A stretch of DNA of 64,000 bases from Phytopythium helicoides (lineage: Eukaryota > Oomycota > Peronosporomycetes > Pythiales > Pythiaceae), in NCBI GenBank assembly GCA_024867545.1, contig JANFNE010000033.1:496001-560000 (forward strand). The letters run 5' to 3'. The position numbers were made by a program, and so were the translations under genes. The notes below the pieces were generated by a model that saw nothing but the letters and a program-made list of their open reading frames with translations, was not told the origin of the DNA and ran no database searches. Position 1 is the first letter of the stretch, and every line of letters starts with the position of its first letter. Of this stretch, positions 22,408 to 34,177 are shown piece by piece.

Positions 22408-24436
22408 TCAGATCTCGAAGCGATGCACGTTCGAGAGCTCCGTGTGCGGAACCGACTCGCTGTAGAAGTCCTGCGCTGTCATGGTCGCGACCGGGGCGGC
22501 TGACAGACCCGTGACGGAAATATCGTCGCCGGCGATGAGCTCCTCTAGCTGCACCTGGCTATGTGTAGTCGTCACGCTCGTCAGAGTGGACGAGGCGTAC
22601 TCCGTCGACGCAAGAGGCGCCAAGTCACCCGTGCTGTCAAGAGGAGTCAGCAGCGAACCAGCGTCGTTGAGCGCATCCAGCTGCTGTTGAAATTCGTCCT
22701 GGTTGCTCTCAACCTGGTTGTCCGTGTCGAGCGCAGCAGCATCAAACTCAGCGCTGCCGCCAGCCATCCCTTCCAGCAAGGACATACTGCTTAGCCGCTT
22801 GTTCAGCTCACCGTTGATCCAGCGATCGTCTGGGTCCACGTCAGCTGTCAACGAGCGCAGACTTGAGCTCATGTTCTTGGAGCTGCCAATACTGAGCATA
22901 CTCCGAAGTGGTGGCCGGCGGTTGCTTCCCGAACGGGTAGCGTCGGGGGCTTTCGATCCATCTGCGTCTTCACTAGTCGCGTCCACCTGGTTCTTCGATT
23001 CCAAGCGCTGCAGCGCCGCATCAAGATCTTCGCCAATGCTAGGAAACGACATCAGGCTCTTGAAGCTGTCATTGCCAACAGACCGACCAGACTGGCCGCG
23101 CAGAAACGCGTTCAGGATCATGATATCCTCTTCGCTCATCTTCTCATCACCGTCGTCCTCGCTGATGGGATCGACAATTGGCTCGGGGAACTGGCTGTTG
23201 CCTGAGGCCGGCATCGCTGGACTCATCCCAAATGGCTCAGCGATCGTTGGCATGGTCTGTGATAGCATCTTGCCTGCGGGAGTCACAGCGGGGGCCGTCA
23301 GTCCTCGCGCCGACACCGGTGGGCGAACAGGCGAAAGTGTCGCCATTGGAGGCGAATCAAGTGCTTCCGTTGGCATGAGTCGCGGACGACCCAGCTTTGT
23401 GTATGTCTTTTGATTGGGATTCAACGTCTTCCAGCGCAGCTTCACAGCATCCTCCGTTCGACCCTGCATCGGAACCGAGTCGGTAAAAGGAATGCATACG
23501 CAAGCAAGGAGTTTGACGAGCACCCTTACCGGAAGGAGCTCCGCGATCTGCGTCCAGCGGTTGCCAAGCTTTTCGTAAGCCTGCTGGATAAGCATGTCTT
23601 CCTCTTCAGTAAATGGGCTGCATTCGCAGAAACGTGTCAGCTACACTTCGCCACGTGCTGAGTCACAGGCAGAAACTCACGCCTTGTTAATGCTCGGGTC
23701 AAGGCGATTTCTCCACCGCTCGCGACACTGCTTCGCCCTGTCAAGAAAGTTGACATCAAATGCTGCTCTTTCAAAAATCGAATCCAGGCGATGACGCGCA
23801 CGCACGTTCTTCCCGGGATCTGTGCCGACACCTGACGCCAGTTGTCATATCCCTTGAGCATCATGTCCATGAGCAGCGCATCTTCCTCGACGGACCATGG
23901 GCCCTTGACGAGTCCGGGCTTGAGCACTTTGTTCCAGCGCTGCAGGCACTGAGCATTGTCTCGGCCAGGGACGCGCTCAGCAACCGCCTACGTATGGGAA
24001 AACGACATCGTAAGAGAGGTGGATCAGTTAGCACAGCAACACGGGGGGAGCTCACCATCCAGTTGCGGTTGCCGAGCTCCGCGACGGCGTTGCGCAGCGC
24101 CTCGTCCTGCTCAGGGTGTCCAGCGCTTGCTTACGACCGCGCTCTTGTCATTCTCGGCTCGCGAGCGCTGCGCCTCGCGCGGCTGCGTCGAGAGCGAGTC
24201 GGCGCGCTGCAGGTTGCCCTCGCTGCGCTCGCGCTTGCTGCTCGACCACACGAAATCGCCCTCGTCAGCACCGCATCCACTGTCAAGATTCCGACGGAAC
24301 GAAAGGCTCCGGGCAGCGTACACGGACAGCTCGACGACTGGGAAGCGCGCGGGAGGGCGCCGCAAGGCGAACAGCACGCAGCACGTTAGCTATGGCGCAC
24401 GTCGACCACCGCAGGCGGACGCAGCCACTCACCCAT
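22408..24436 (-). CDS. Three-repeat (R1R2R3) MYB DNA-binding protein, copy 1
   Basis: Transcription factor with three N-terminal MYB repeats. Exons: 24433-24436 (ATG plus one base), 24056-24337, 23806-23987, 23681-23737, 23530-23617, 22408-23463. Repeat 1 is RWTPEQDEALRNAVAELGNRNW...CLQRWNKVL, repeat 2 KGPWSVEEDALLMDMMLKGYDNW...AKQCRERWRNRL, repeat 3 PFTEEEDMLIQQAYEKLGNRW...AVKLRWKTL. Introns cut after NWM, GRT, NKG/A and LLP. The C-terminal 350 residues are acidic and Ser-rich, with a conserved EPIVDP...EEDIMILNAFLRGQS segment shared with the downstream copy. One extra base at about 24113 interrupts RWTP|EQDEAL; the paralogue lacks it, and the exon sum is one over a multiple of three. Corrected length is about 555 residues. 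Confidence 0.9.
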
Positions 24437-25435
24437 GGCGGCGGCCTTTCTCTCGCTGGATAGGCGATAACTCGGGCGTTCGGGGGCGTCAGGAGGCGCG
24501 CGTGGCGGCTCTGGAGGCAGCGGAGACGCGCGGAGGCGGCGGGCGAGCGACTGGGGGACGCGCGCGGCTCAGGGGCGCGTGGGGCGGGCGGGCAGCAGGC
24601 CGAGCGAGGACGCCGACGACGAGCGCCGGCCTTCCCGCTGCCTTCTGGAGACTGACCGAGTGCGCGAGAGTTGGCGGCGGGACCTTCACTCCGGGGGATG
24701 GAAGTTCTTCCCCCTCCGGCTTTTCGGCCAATGAGTTTACCCACGCGGGTTTTGGCGAATGAGGGCGCGGTTTGGACAGTCACACGATGGGGTTTTGGCC
24801 AATCCCGTCCGGGATAAGGGCGGAATGGCTACACTTTGGTGGAGTCACTTGGCTTTCGTAAGTGGACGTGTAATGAGCTGGGTTTGTACCGTACGGCGGG
24901 GCAGACGCGCGGCAGCTGGGATGCCGCTCAGCACGAGCGGCATGGGGCGGTGGCACCTACCTATCCTACCACCTCCCCGTATCACCGAGGCGGCAGGTCA
25001 TCCATACCTCTCCGGGCTGTGGCGGTGGATCCGCTGGCCGGCTCTCGCCGAGTCGGCCCGGCCTCCACGTGGGCGTGGCATGCATATCGCAGACGCGCCG
25101 CGTCGTTGAGCTGACACATCCATGAGCGGTCTCGAGAGGATGCAGGCAGCACTTTCCTCCTTTACGATCCAGCACGCGGTGCTAGCGAGCTGACGCTCCG
25201 TCTAAACCTCCCCATTGAGAGGGAGTGCGCAAATGATCTTGCGCAGGACACCCACGTCTGGACTGTGGCACCTCGACGACGGACGTTGCGACACCAAGCA
25301 GACGACTTGAAGTCCCTCCAACACCACAGCACCTGCGCTTGCAACCACGCAATCCAGGATTTCGATCATCATCTTCTAATTACCTGAGCGGACTCTGTAC
25401 TGTACGTCGCCTCTCTTGCCCCGCGGTCTCGCTCG
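24437..25435. other. Intergenic between the two MYB genes
   Basis: One kilobase upstream of MYB copy 1 and downstream of copy 2. It must contain the promoter of copy 1. No convincing gene seen; open frames lack motifs. Confidence 0.5.
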
Positions 25436-27120
25436 CTAATATTGCACTCCTCGCCGAATCGGGCGCATCAGCTCCGTCATGTCCAGCTCATCATCGTCGT
25501 CGTCGTTCACAAGATCCATCACGTTCACCTTGCCCGAGTTGGTGCGCCTCGGCAGCGACTTGAACTCCATCGACTGCGTCAGCTCGCTGCGCGAGTACAC
25601 GCCCGGGTCGACGGGTAGGTTCGCAATCTTGCTCTCGGTGTCCTGGTCCGCCGCCAGCTGTGCCGTGGATGTCCCCGACGCTTGCTGCGAGCGCCAGCTG
25701 TCGATCAGCCCCTGGAACAAGTTCTTGTCGTCGCTCCCCAGACTCTGCACGGCCTTGGAGAACGAATCCATGTTGGAGAATGAGCTGGTAAATCTCCGCG
25801 AAGAACGCTGCGAAGACAGATTCGATGGTCTGTTCTCGTTTATAGACACCGCTGCCTTGAAGATTTCGTCGAGCTCACCACTAGCGAGCAGATCCTCGGG
25901 GGACATGTCGGTGAACGACGACAGGCCGCGGGCGCTGCCGAAGCTGAGAAGACTGTTCGAGTGACTGCGCAGCAACTCTTTCAGCATCGCAACGTCGTTC
26001 ATGTCGACCTCTTCCCTCGAGTCCTCGCCAAGAGGCTCCACAATAGGTTCTGGATACATCCCCCCGAGCGGTGCATTCTGAGGCGGGGCCGGGTGAAGAG
26101 GCGGAACAGAGCTCTGAGCCGGTGCCGGTGCCGCAATTGTGTTATCCAGTGAGACTGGTGCGGGGACGAATGCAGGTGAGTTGTCGTACGGCCCATTGTC
26201 AACTGGAATATCGGGGAGCTGCACCGGCTGGGCCATCAAAGTCGCAGCGACATCGTCAGGCGTGGGAGGCGCCATCGAGCGCGTCTTGCTCACTGTCATG
26301 CCAGGCATGAGCTTCGGACGCCCGGGCTTTGCGTGAATCTTCTGGTTGGGGTTTAGGGTCTTCCAGCGAAGCTTGATGGCGTCCTCCGTACGTCCCGGAA
26401 GAAGGTCCGCGATCTGTGTCCATCGATTGCCAAGCGTCTCGGTCGCCTCTTGGAGAATGCGGTCCTCGTCAGGTGTGAACGGGCTGCGGGGAGGAACGGA
26501 AACATGTTAGGGAGATCCACGCAGACGCAACCCAAGAGAGCTACCTGCCTAACCCTTTGTTGATGCTGGGGTCAAGGTGGTTGCGCCAACGTTCGCGGCA
26601 CTGCTTGGCTCTGCATCGTATCAGAGCATAGTGAGTCCCACCTTCAGAAACGGCGCCTGCGAGAGTGTCCACAACGTACGTTCGGCCGGGGATGTTGGCC
26701 TGCGACCTCGGCCCACGAGTGGCATCCCTGCAGCACCATCTGCTCAAGCGTGTTGTCCTCCTCAAAGGACCAGTGGCCCTTGACGAGCCCGGGCTTGAGC
26801 ACTTTGTTCCACCGCTGGAGACATTGCGCGTGGTTGCGGCCCTCGACCCTCGACGCGATCGACTGGACCGCAGCGATCAACACGAGCACGCCCTCGGTCA
26901 GTTAGCAGCAGTTGGATACGTCTGCACCATCGCGGGACGCACCTTCCAGTTGCGCTGGCCGAACTCCTCGACGGCCTTGCGCAGCGCCTCGTCCTGCTCG
27001 GGCGTCCAGCGTTTGCCCTTCTCCTCGTCGCCCTTCTGCTTCTGCGCGCTGCTCGGCTTCTCGTGCAGCGACGTGACCAGCGCCTCGTCCAGCGCGTCGC
27101 GCTCGCGCTTCCTGCGTCCG
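25436..27120 (-). CDS. Three-repeat (R1R2R3) MYB DNA-binding protein, copy 2
   Basis: Tandem paralogue of the MYB gene at 22.4-24.4 kb. Exons seen: from about 27104 down to 26943, 26680-26862, 26554-26610, and 25436-26483. Repeat 1 is RWTPEQDEALRKAVEEFGQRNW, with SIASRVEGRNHAQCLQRWNK across intron 1; repeat 2 KGHWSFEEDNTLEQMVLQG and AKQCRERWRNHL; repeat 3 PFTPDEDRILQEATETLGNRW and GRTEDAIKLRWKTL. Introns match copy 1 except that the LLP/GRT intron is absent. One extra base near 26704 breaks the end of repeat 2. The tail shares EPIVEPLGED and MLKELLRSHS with copy 1 and ends in an acidic NDDDDDELDM patch. The start codon is unresolved: exon 1 opens at an acceptor (GACGCAG) near 27104, so a short first exon probably lies upstream, as in copy 1. 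Confidence 0.87.
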
Positions 27121-28090
27121 CACGCACGCACGCTACTCAGCCCCGCGCCTGCCGCTCCGCTCCCCGCTCCCGCGCACTTACACGTGGATCTCCGCTACAA
27201 ACCGCGCGCGTCATGACCGCCGCCACGTCAGCCACTTGTCCCCCGCCACGCTTCGCGCCAGCCACGCACCCATGTCGCCGCCCGAAGCCCCGCAGTCCCC
27301 GCCTTCAACGCGCGTTTCTGCCTGGCGCGTCCGGAAATGGGGGAGAGGCCGGCCCCAAGGAGAAGCGGAGTGAACGTCCGAGTGATGCTCTCGGGGGGGA
27401 CGGGACCTCCCCAAGTCGATGCATACTGAAGCCGAGACGAGCCCGAACTTCAAGTGCACCTTGGGTGGTGGCGTGGGCCACACCACGGCCGAGGATGAGC
27501 CCAACACGCGGGGATGGAGCGAGCTCACGGCGGGCGGCGGCGCTCGACTGGCGTGGCGGCGGCGCTCGACTGGCGGCGGGCGCGGCGTGTCGAGCGCCAA
27601 GCGGCGTCGTCCCGACGTCCACAGTGGCAGCAGGTGGGTGGGAGCCCGACCTCTCCAGTGTCGCGAGGCACCGCTCGCGCCACCGACGCCGGTCGGTGCC
27701 TGCAGCCGCCACTTCAACCACTTGTCCGGAAAGGACACTCGGCCCCCATCCATCAACGATCGCTCCAGGCTCGAGGCTCCAGGCTCCAGGCTCCAGGCTC
27801 GAGACTCGCCGCCGCTCGTCAACGCCGCGGTTTAGAGCCGACGGGCGTTGCGTGTCGGCGATCGGCGCGGCTTGAGCGCGGCACGGCGCTGCGGGCCTCG
27901 TGATTGGCTGCCGCGCCGCCCGGCGCTGTCAAACCACCGATCGGCGCGCGCAGATGGGGCGCGGCGTTCTGAAGGATGCGTCGACGCCCGCGGCGCGCCT
28001 CGTCAGTCCGCGATCGGCCGCCTGCCTTGCGTTTCAGGCTCCAGGGAGAAGGAGAGAAGCCCCGCCGCGTTCTTCAAGCCCCACGACGCC
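27121..28090. other. Intergenic, divergent promoter region of MYB copy 2 and thioesterase A
   Basis: About 970 bp without a supported gene, apart from a possible short first exon of MYB copy 2. Long open frames on both strands are GC-rich shadows of each other. Confidence 0.5.
27762..27808. repeat. Short direct repeat, GCTCCAG/GCTCGAG units
   Basis: Six tandem 7-bp units of GCTCCAG or GCTCGAG, for example GGCTCCAGGCTCCAGGCTC. A minor low-complexity tract in the intergenic region. Confidence 0.8.
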
Positions 28091-28154
28091 ATGCTGCGCC
28101 GCGCCAGCCGAATCGGCCCAGTCGCGAACTTTCAGCGCCGTGCCCCGCGTCCTC

Positions 28155-29657
28155 ATGGGGGACCGCCAGTGCGTCAACGTGCGCGACACGCGCCTCGCCT
28201 ACGCCGACATTATCGTACGCAGCGCGTGTGTGGCTGTGGCGGGGGAGACGGCGAGCTCATGATGCCTAGTCGACCGACGCACAGGGAGAGGAGAGCCTCA
28301 CGGGCAAGCTCATCAGCGCCGGCCCGATCCTCGAGCGCATCGACATCTTCGGCGCCGCCGTCGCGGAGAAGTAGGTGAAGCGCGGGCATCATGCTCTGAA
28401 GCGCAATGCGAGCTGACGATATCGACTGCTGCAGCCTCGCGTGCAAGGCGATCGCCACGGTCTCAGGTCGACCGCGTCGATATCAAGAGCCAGATCGCGC
28501 ATGGTGACCTCGTGCGCCTCGAGGGTGAGGTCATCTCCACGGGCCGCTCTTCACTTGCCGTCCAGGTACTGCCAGCTACAGAAGAATACAAAAGCTCCAC
28601 CCACGCCACCGGAGTACACAACTGACATCTATGGTCGCAGATTACTGGGTACCGTCACGACATGGAGACTGGACAATACATCCACACGCTGAGCGCCATC
28701 ATGTCGTGCGTGGCGCTCGACGAAAACATGCGGCCGTTCCCTGGACTGCCCAAGCTCGTGGACCCTGTGGACCCGGGGTACGTCGCCAAGCTCGAGGCGA
28801 CGGCGGCACAGCGCAAGGAGTTGTCGACTCGCTGGCGCACTGTTCAAGAGTCCGTTGACCAGTTGCCGCGCGTGACGCTCGACATGCTACGTGACTTTGG
28901 CCATGAGCACACACCACTCGTGCCTATTCCGGAGACGCTCATCGAAGTGCAAAACTCGTTCTTGCCCAAGCATCTCAATCGCAACAACACTATCTTTGGA
29001 GGCGAGGTGCTCACATGGATGGTAGGAACGATTCAGCTGACGCATGCATGTGTGTCGCTGAGTCACTCGGACTGATTTGTTTCTGTACTTGCAGGACAAG
29101 GTCGCACTTTACTGTGCTCGCAACTTCACCAAGAACTCCAACATGGTGACGGTGTCGATGAATCGAATCTTCTTCAAGCTTCCCATTACCATGGACGACA
29201 TCGTCACCATGCATGCGCGCGTCTGCAGCGTCCGGTGAGTTGTTCGTTGTTGTATCTCATGTTTTTAGGTAGATTACTAACATTAAATTTGCCGGTGTTC
29301 TCGCAGCCGCCATCATTTGGAGGTGGAGGTGGAAGTGTTTGTGGAGCGCATCGGGTCCAAGAATCGTCGCAAGTCGCACACCGGGTATAAGTTTTTTTTC
29401 TTGCGCTGCTTTTCGTCTGATCAGCTACTCATTTTTTGTCACCCGTCGGTAGCTACTTCACCGTCGTGAACCTAGACCGATCGTACCGTAAAAAGCGGAT
29501 CGTGAAGGGTTTGAAGATGGATGAAGAGGACCAAGTCAGCATGCGCACGCTGCTCAAGGCTCAGCACCGATGGCTCTTTGACGACGAAGAGCGCAAGCTC
29601 CTGTCACTTGAGCCACTCTCGCTCTCTACGGTCAACAACAACCGCGTCATCCCATAG
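28155..29657 (+). CDS. ACOT9-like acyl-CoA thioesterase, copy A
   Basis: Double-hotdog acyl-CoA thioesterase hydrolysing fatty acyl-CoA. Seven exons with introns at 28215-28284, 28371-28434, 28566-28640, 29022-29094, 29235-29306 and 29385-29452. Conserved blocks are [39 protein letters not shown], the second hotdog [31 protein letters not shown], and [10 protein letters not shown]. An extra A at 28465 (TC[A]GG) breaks exon 3; the exon sum is one over a multiple of three. The ATG at 28155 is in frame with the family, but the ATG at 28091 (MLRRASRIGPVANF) looks like a mitochondrial presequence and would join if one more small error lies near 28130. It ends NNNRVIP, with no peroxisomal signal. 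Confidence 0.88.
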
Positions 29658-29816
29658 AGTCACGCGTAGCGGGGAATGGAGAAAAACAAAGTGTAGTTGC
29701 GGGCTGCAAAGTTTGTGGACTTCAGGCACAATGCTGCTTGTTCAAAACATTTGACACTTGAAGCCACACTACGTCCTTTTTTTTTGTGGGGGCGCCATTA
29801 ATCAGTCCCGAGTCAG

Positions 29817-31350
29817 TTAGATGTCATTCTGCACAGGTTTATCGCTGTTCATGACTTGTAAGACTACTCCTGACGAGTCGGCACTATCTCGTGGATACGG
29901 AACAACTGACTGAGCGACGAGGGTCGAAATTGGCTCGACCCTGGGCACTTTGGCAACGTTGGGCATTGTATAGACAATAACGATGCCGAGTCGCTGGACA
30001 AACACATAGATCACGCTGGCTGCTTGATTCACGATCCATGCTGGTGCAAGGACTATTGCAATGGAGGTGTATCTTCTCTTCGCTGCTTCGGATCCGCTAG
30101 TTTTCGCGGTTACCAAGAACGAATAGCCAAAGGCGAAGCCAACAAGAGTCCGCCCGGACCACTAGCCCTGTAATATGTATCGCCCACTTTCGGTGCGGAT
30201 AGGCTTGGGCTTTTTCCTCGGCATACCCAAAGGAGATGACCAGAATTTTGGACAGCAACGTCGTGAGAATGACTGCACCAATTGTCTTCTCTGTGTCTAC
30301 TTCCGTGCATTGCGCCATTTGAAGTCGATTCTGTGCCAGAGTAGGAAACCACCGAAGTGCCTTGGTGGCAGTAGTTGCCACTAATGACTGTGTTGCACCT
30401 TTCACTGCTGACCAGCGTCCAAAGACAAACGCAAGCGAAAACATGATACAAGTGTCGGTAACCAAGTCCCTGACTCCTTGTGTGATGCGAAGTGGTGGTT
30501 TGTAGTTGGCAGGGCGTTGACGGCGGCGCATTTTGCAGCAGCAGCAGCAGCACTTCATCTTTCTGAAAAGCGCAACCCAAAGATTCATGGATGCCCAGAA
30601 TTCCCACGTAGTCGTCGCGGTGCCATCATCCCGCACATTGGGCTCTATGAAGAAGCTATAAACCATCGCTTTCACCTTTTTCACAGCGAGTCGCATCAAC
30701 TGCCGAGGCTTCAGGAGCACTAATATACTCTCACTTGCACTTTGTTTCAAGTCTGACAACTTTTTCGGCTGTTCATTGCAGATCCACCAAACGAAAACGG
30801 CAAAGAAGGATGCAGTTCCGATAAAGGCCGCACAGACCACGGCGTAGTCGCCTGGCTTGAGGGACGGGGCGTCTTCGCCAGCATCTCCACTTGCTGACTC
30901 AAACTCATTGGAGCACGAAAACGGCGCAGTGCAGCTAAGGCTGATGTAGTCGTTTTCTTCGATGCACGTGTAGCATGAGCATCCAATCACGCTAAATGAA
31001 GATGTATCAGCGCAAGTTGTGACTTTCAAATTGTGGCCATCGATACAATCGTTCGATCCAGCACTCAGAGAGGCAGATCCGGATGCTTCCGTCGCCGCAA
31101 CTTGTACAGGGGAGGCGCTGCCCTGGCAATACTGCGGACTGAAGCATGTGTACGAGATCTCCCCGTTCAGACTACTGCACGAGTGTGATGCGCAAACCGA
31201 ATCCAAGTCACTGCATGATGAGATCTCGATACCAAACTCATCAAAGCAGCTTCCTGATTGGATGTAAGTAGTTGATGCAGTGCAGGGTGCATGGCGCACG
31301 ACGGCGAAGGTCGCGAGTATGAGCCATTCACACCTCGAGTTGAGTAGCAT
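29817..31350 (-). CDS. Cysteine-rich secretory-pathway membrane protein, unrecognised
   Basis: Multi-pass membrane protein of about 510 residues, transcribed against the thioesterase cluster. The start MLLNSRCEWLILATFAVV reads as a signal peptide; an in-frame ATG at 31401 is the alternative. Residues about 30-150 hold two cysteine-rich segments with similar spacing (SGSCFDEFGIEISSC...SYTCFSPQYC and NDCIDGHNLKVTTC...SLSCTAPFSC), probably an extracytoplasmic disulphide domain. A first membrane helix follows (VVCAAFIGTASFFAVFVWWI). Then come a cytosolic part with FFIEPNVRDDG, six consecutive cysteines (KMKCCCCCCKMRRR) and at least four further hydrophobic segments (including MFSLAFVFGRW and VGFAFGYSFLV). 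One extra G near 30141 breaks the frame before VGFAFGYS. I know no family for it. A receptor or channel-like role is only a guess. Confidence 0.65.
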
Positions 31351-31834
31351 ATCTCGTCGATTTTCTGGCGTGTTTGTCGTGGCCAACAACTTATGTTGCA
31401 AATGCGCTTAGAATAGGACGAAAGCGACGACATCCTTAGCCATCAACAATCGCGTGCTGCCAAGCGTCTGTGCCATGATCCACCGTTTGTCCTGCCACAT
31501 CCGAGCCCATCTTGTTGTATGACGTCACACCGTGCATGGCCTCAGAGCGCGAAGCACGTCAGGTCGGGTCGTGAGGCGCAGATGGGTGAAGAGAAGCCTT
31601 AGTCAATTGACTGCCCATCAACGCAGGCCGATGATTGGTCACTCGCCACGTCAGACCCAACCCACATATTTAATACTAGATACACTGTGTAATATGATGT
31701 TTTGATCAGCAATTTCAAGCTAAATATTCTCCTTTAAATAGATAGCCTGTATATATACAATCATACGGAGCGGATAGGCTCTCGCGACGCTGTTGACGCG
31801 ACATGCTGTCACCGGCACTTCAAGTCTCCGCTCG
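31351..31834. other. Intergenic, divergent promoter region
   Basis: Separates the membrane protein gene from thioesterase B. The part around 31660-31770 is AT-rich compared with its surroundings. No gene seen. Confidence 0.5.
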
Positions 31835-33403
31835 ATGCGCGCCGCCCTGCGCCTCGCCCGCCGCCATTCGCCTCCCCCAAGTCCCATGGCCCGCCCTTCG
31901 AGCTCCTCGCCGGCCTCGGACTCCCCCCGCGTTGTCTCCCCGCGCTCCACGCGCGTGGCGTTCGCCGAAATCGTCGTGCGTTGGCCCTTTTCGATTGAGA
32001 AAATGTGCTGTTGCGAGATTTGACCAAAGCGAGCCTGTGTAGGGCGAGCAAGCGCTGCGAGGACGTCCCCTGAGTGCCGGCGCGCTGCTCGAGACGATCG
32101 ACGGCTTTGCGGCGACTGTGGCTGAAAAGTGAGCTCGAAACGGAAGAGGACGTGATGGCGAAGAGCAGAAGCTGACGCGTTTGTGCGCATTAGTGTGATC
32201 AACAACCCGACGGTCATGGCTGGAGCGGAGCGACTGGATGTCAAGCGCCGAGTGTTTCACGGAGACCTGGTGCGGTTTGAAGGCCAGCTCCTCTACACGG
32301 GTCGGTCGTCTGCAACGGTGCAGGTGTGCGGTAGTTGTGTGGGACTCAATGTGATTTTCGACATCTAACGAAATGACTGGCTAGGTTACCGCGTACCGAC
32401 GCAGCTTCCGCGATAGCTCGTTTGAGCATCTACTCGACTGCTACATGACGCTGGTTGCAGTGGACGAGGATGGACGTCCAGCGGCTTCAGGAATCCCCAA
32501 GCTCGCTGACCCAAAGGATCCCGAGTTGGCGGAGCGGATGGAGCGATGGGCTCAGGAACGCAAGTCATTGAATGCTCGGTGGGCGAAGTCACTGGCTGCT
32601 CTAGATGCACTACCACACGTTTCAAAGGCAATGCTGGATGTCACGAATTTTTCTGGTGATGGCGCGTCGATCGAGGTTGAAGACGCAGAGGTCGAATTTG
32701 CAACCGTGTTTGTTCCGAAGCATCTCAATGGCTATGGCAGCGTGTACGGTGGCGAGCTTCTCCACTGGATGGTGCGGTTCTTTTACAATGGAGACTATCA
32801 GAGCGGTGCATAGATGCTGACGTTTCTGGCGAATGCAGGACAAAACGGCCGTCTTCTGCGTGCAGAGCTTCACGCAAAACGAGAACGTCGTGACGGTCGG
32901 ATTGAGTCGATTTGGGTTTCTGCTGCCTTTGAAAATGGACGACATTGTGACGCTCTCGGCACGTATCACTCGCGTCAGGTGGGCAAGACAGCGGGGCGTT
33001 GCTCGATGAGTTGATATTGGGTAACAAAATTGTTTGGTGAACAGCGGAGCACGACTAGAAGTCGAGGTCAACGTTTTCCGAAAGAAGTTGCGTGGCGTCA
33101 AGAGCGAGAAATCCCATATCGGGTATAACTTTTGCAGGCTTTGAGCGTATGCTAGCAAACCCTTGATCTAACCGTTCACACGCCTGCAGATTCTTCACAG
33201 TTGCTAATCTCAACGCGGACAACGAAGAGACTGCTGTGAAGCAGCGTCCGAAAGTGCGTGAAGAGGACCAAGACGGCATGCGTGCGATGCTAAAAGCACA
33301 GCACCGCGCCAGTTTGGCAGATGAAGAAGCTGCGCTGTACGCCTTCCCCCCTCTCGATGTGTGGAAAGGCGTCAACAACATTCCGTCGGCGAGCAAGTTG
33401 TGA
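31835..33403 (+). CDS. ACOT9-like acyl-CoA thioesterase, copy B, C-terminal SKL
   Basis: Paralogue of copy A, fully open. Exons are 31835-31975, 32043-32128, 32194-32323, 32385-32771, 32839-32978, 33045-33122 and 33190-33403, summing to 392 codons. Blocks: TRVAFAEIV, RRVFHGDLVRFEGQLLYTGR, PKHLNGYGSVYGGELLHWM/DKTAVFCVQSF, and the tail LKAQHRASLADEEAAL. It ends NNIPSASKL, a canonical peroxisomal PTS1 tripeptide. The N-terminus MRAALRLARRHS is basic and amphipathic, like a mitochondrial presequence, so dual targeting is possible. The catalytic-region glycines (YGGE) are kept, but DKTAVFCVQSF diverges from the [11 protein letters not shown] of A, D and E. Confidence 0.9.
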
Positions 33404-34177
33404 TGGGCTTGGCAAAAGATTCGGCCGACGATGTGGCTGTCGACGCGTCCTCTCAATTCCTTCCCAGTCGCTCTGAGCACCGAAGGAGCAATACAGTCTG
33501 GTGCATGCTTGTCGTGGCTACTGTAATGCATATTGTTGCAGCTCATCTCGGTTGGTACGAGGCACACAATCGGATCTCTTTGAAGCCTATCGTTCAGTAC
33601 TATCGCTAATGAAGCAATACAAACGAGCAGCTCTGTAGGTTCGACTTTACTACGCCCGGGTAAAACAGGCGTCAAATTAGCAGCCAAACCGTTTGCTCTA
33701 TCATTTGGAACGGAAATAGCTGGTTTCAAACTCACTGGCTCACGCATTTCACCGGCTCATTGGATTGCGGACATCTCGAGGCTTACAGAACACAGCACTA
33801 TCACTGAATCTTGTGGAAGTAGACGTTTTCCTGGCATCGAGCTGGATTAGAGTGTGCTATTCGCATCGTGCGTGAGCAATGCTCACCGAGCGTTGGCAAG
33901 CGATGACGCCACAGCTTACTAATCGCGAGACTTTGCTTCAACATCCCATGGCCGGAGGTTGTATACGCTACACCGAGCCTCAGTGGACCGTAAACCTGTG
34001 CGAGTGTTGCTCGATAGGTGAGAGATCGAGTCTTGATCGAAACCTCACTTCGCAAAACGCATTCAGCCCCAACGTTCTGCTTTACCACAGTAAGACCACT
34101 GAGTGCCTCGGCTCGTGCACGTCGGTGTTTGCGTACGCGAGCCTGACTTCCAAACTGCTCTTTTGCAGTACCCCACC
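33404..34177. other. Intergenic between thioesterases B and C, with a probable 5' UTR intron
   Basis: About 770 bp. No separate gene supported. A well-formed intron signal (GTAAGACC at 34090 to TTTTGCAG at 34168) lies just before the copy C start and may belong to its 5' UTR or to an unresolved presequence exon. Confidence 0.5.

Noticed and set aside
1..27000. Reading the many frame breaks as pseudogenes or programmed frameshifts
   Set aside because: The broken genes include single-copy essential functions (GUF1, ECD, leucine synthesis). Conserved sequence continues on both sides, no slippery sites or structures are evident, and several breaks share one plus-strand context.
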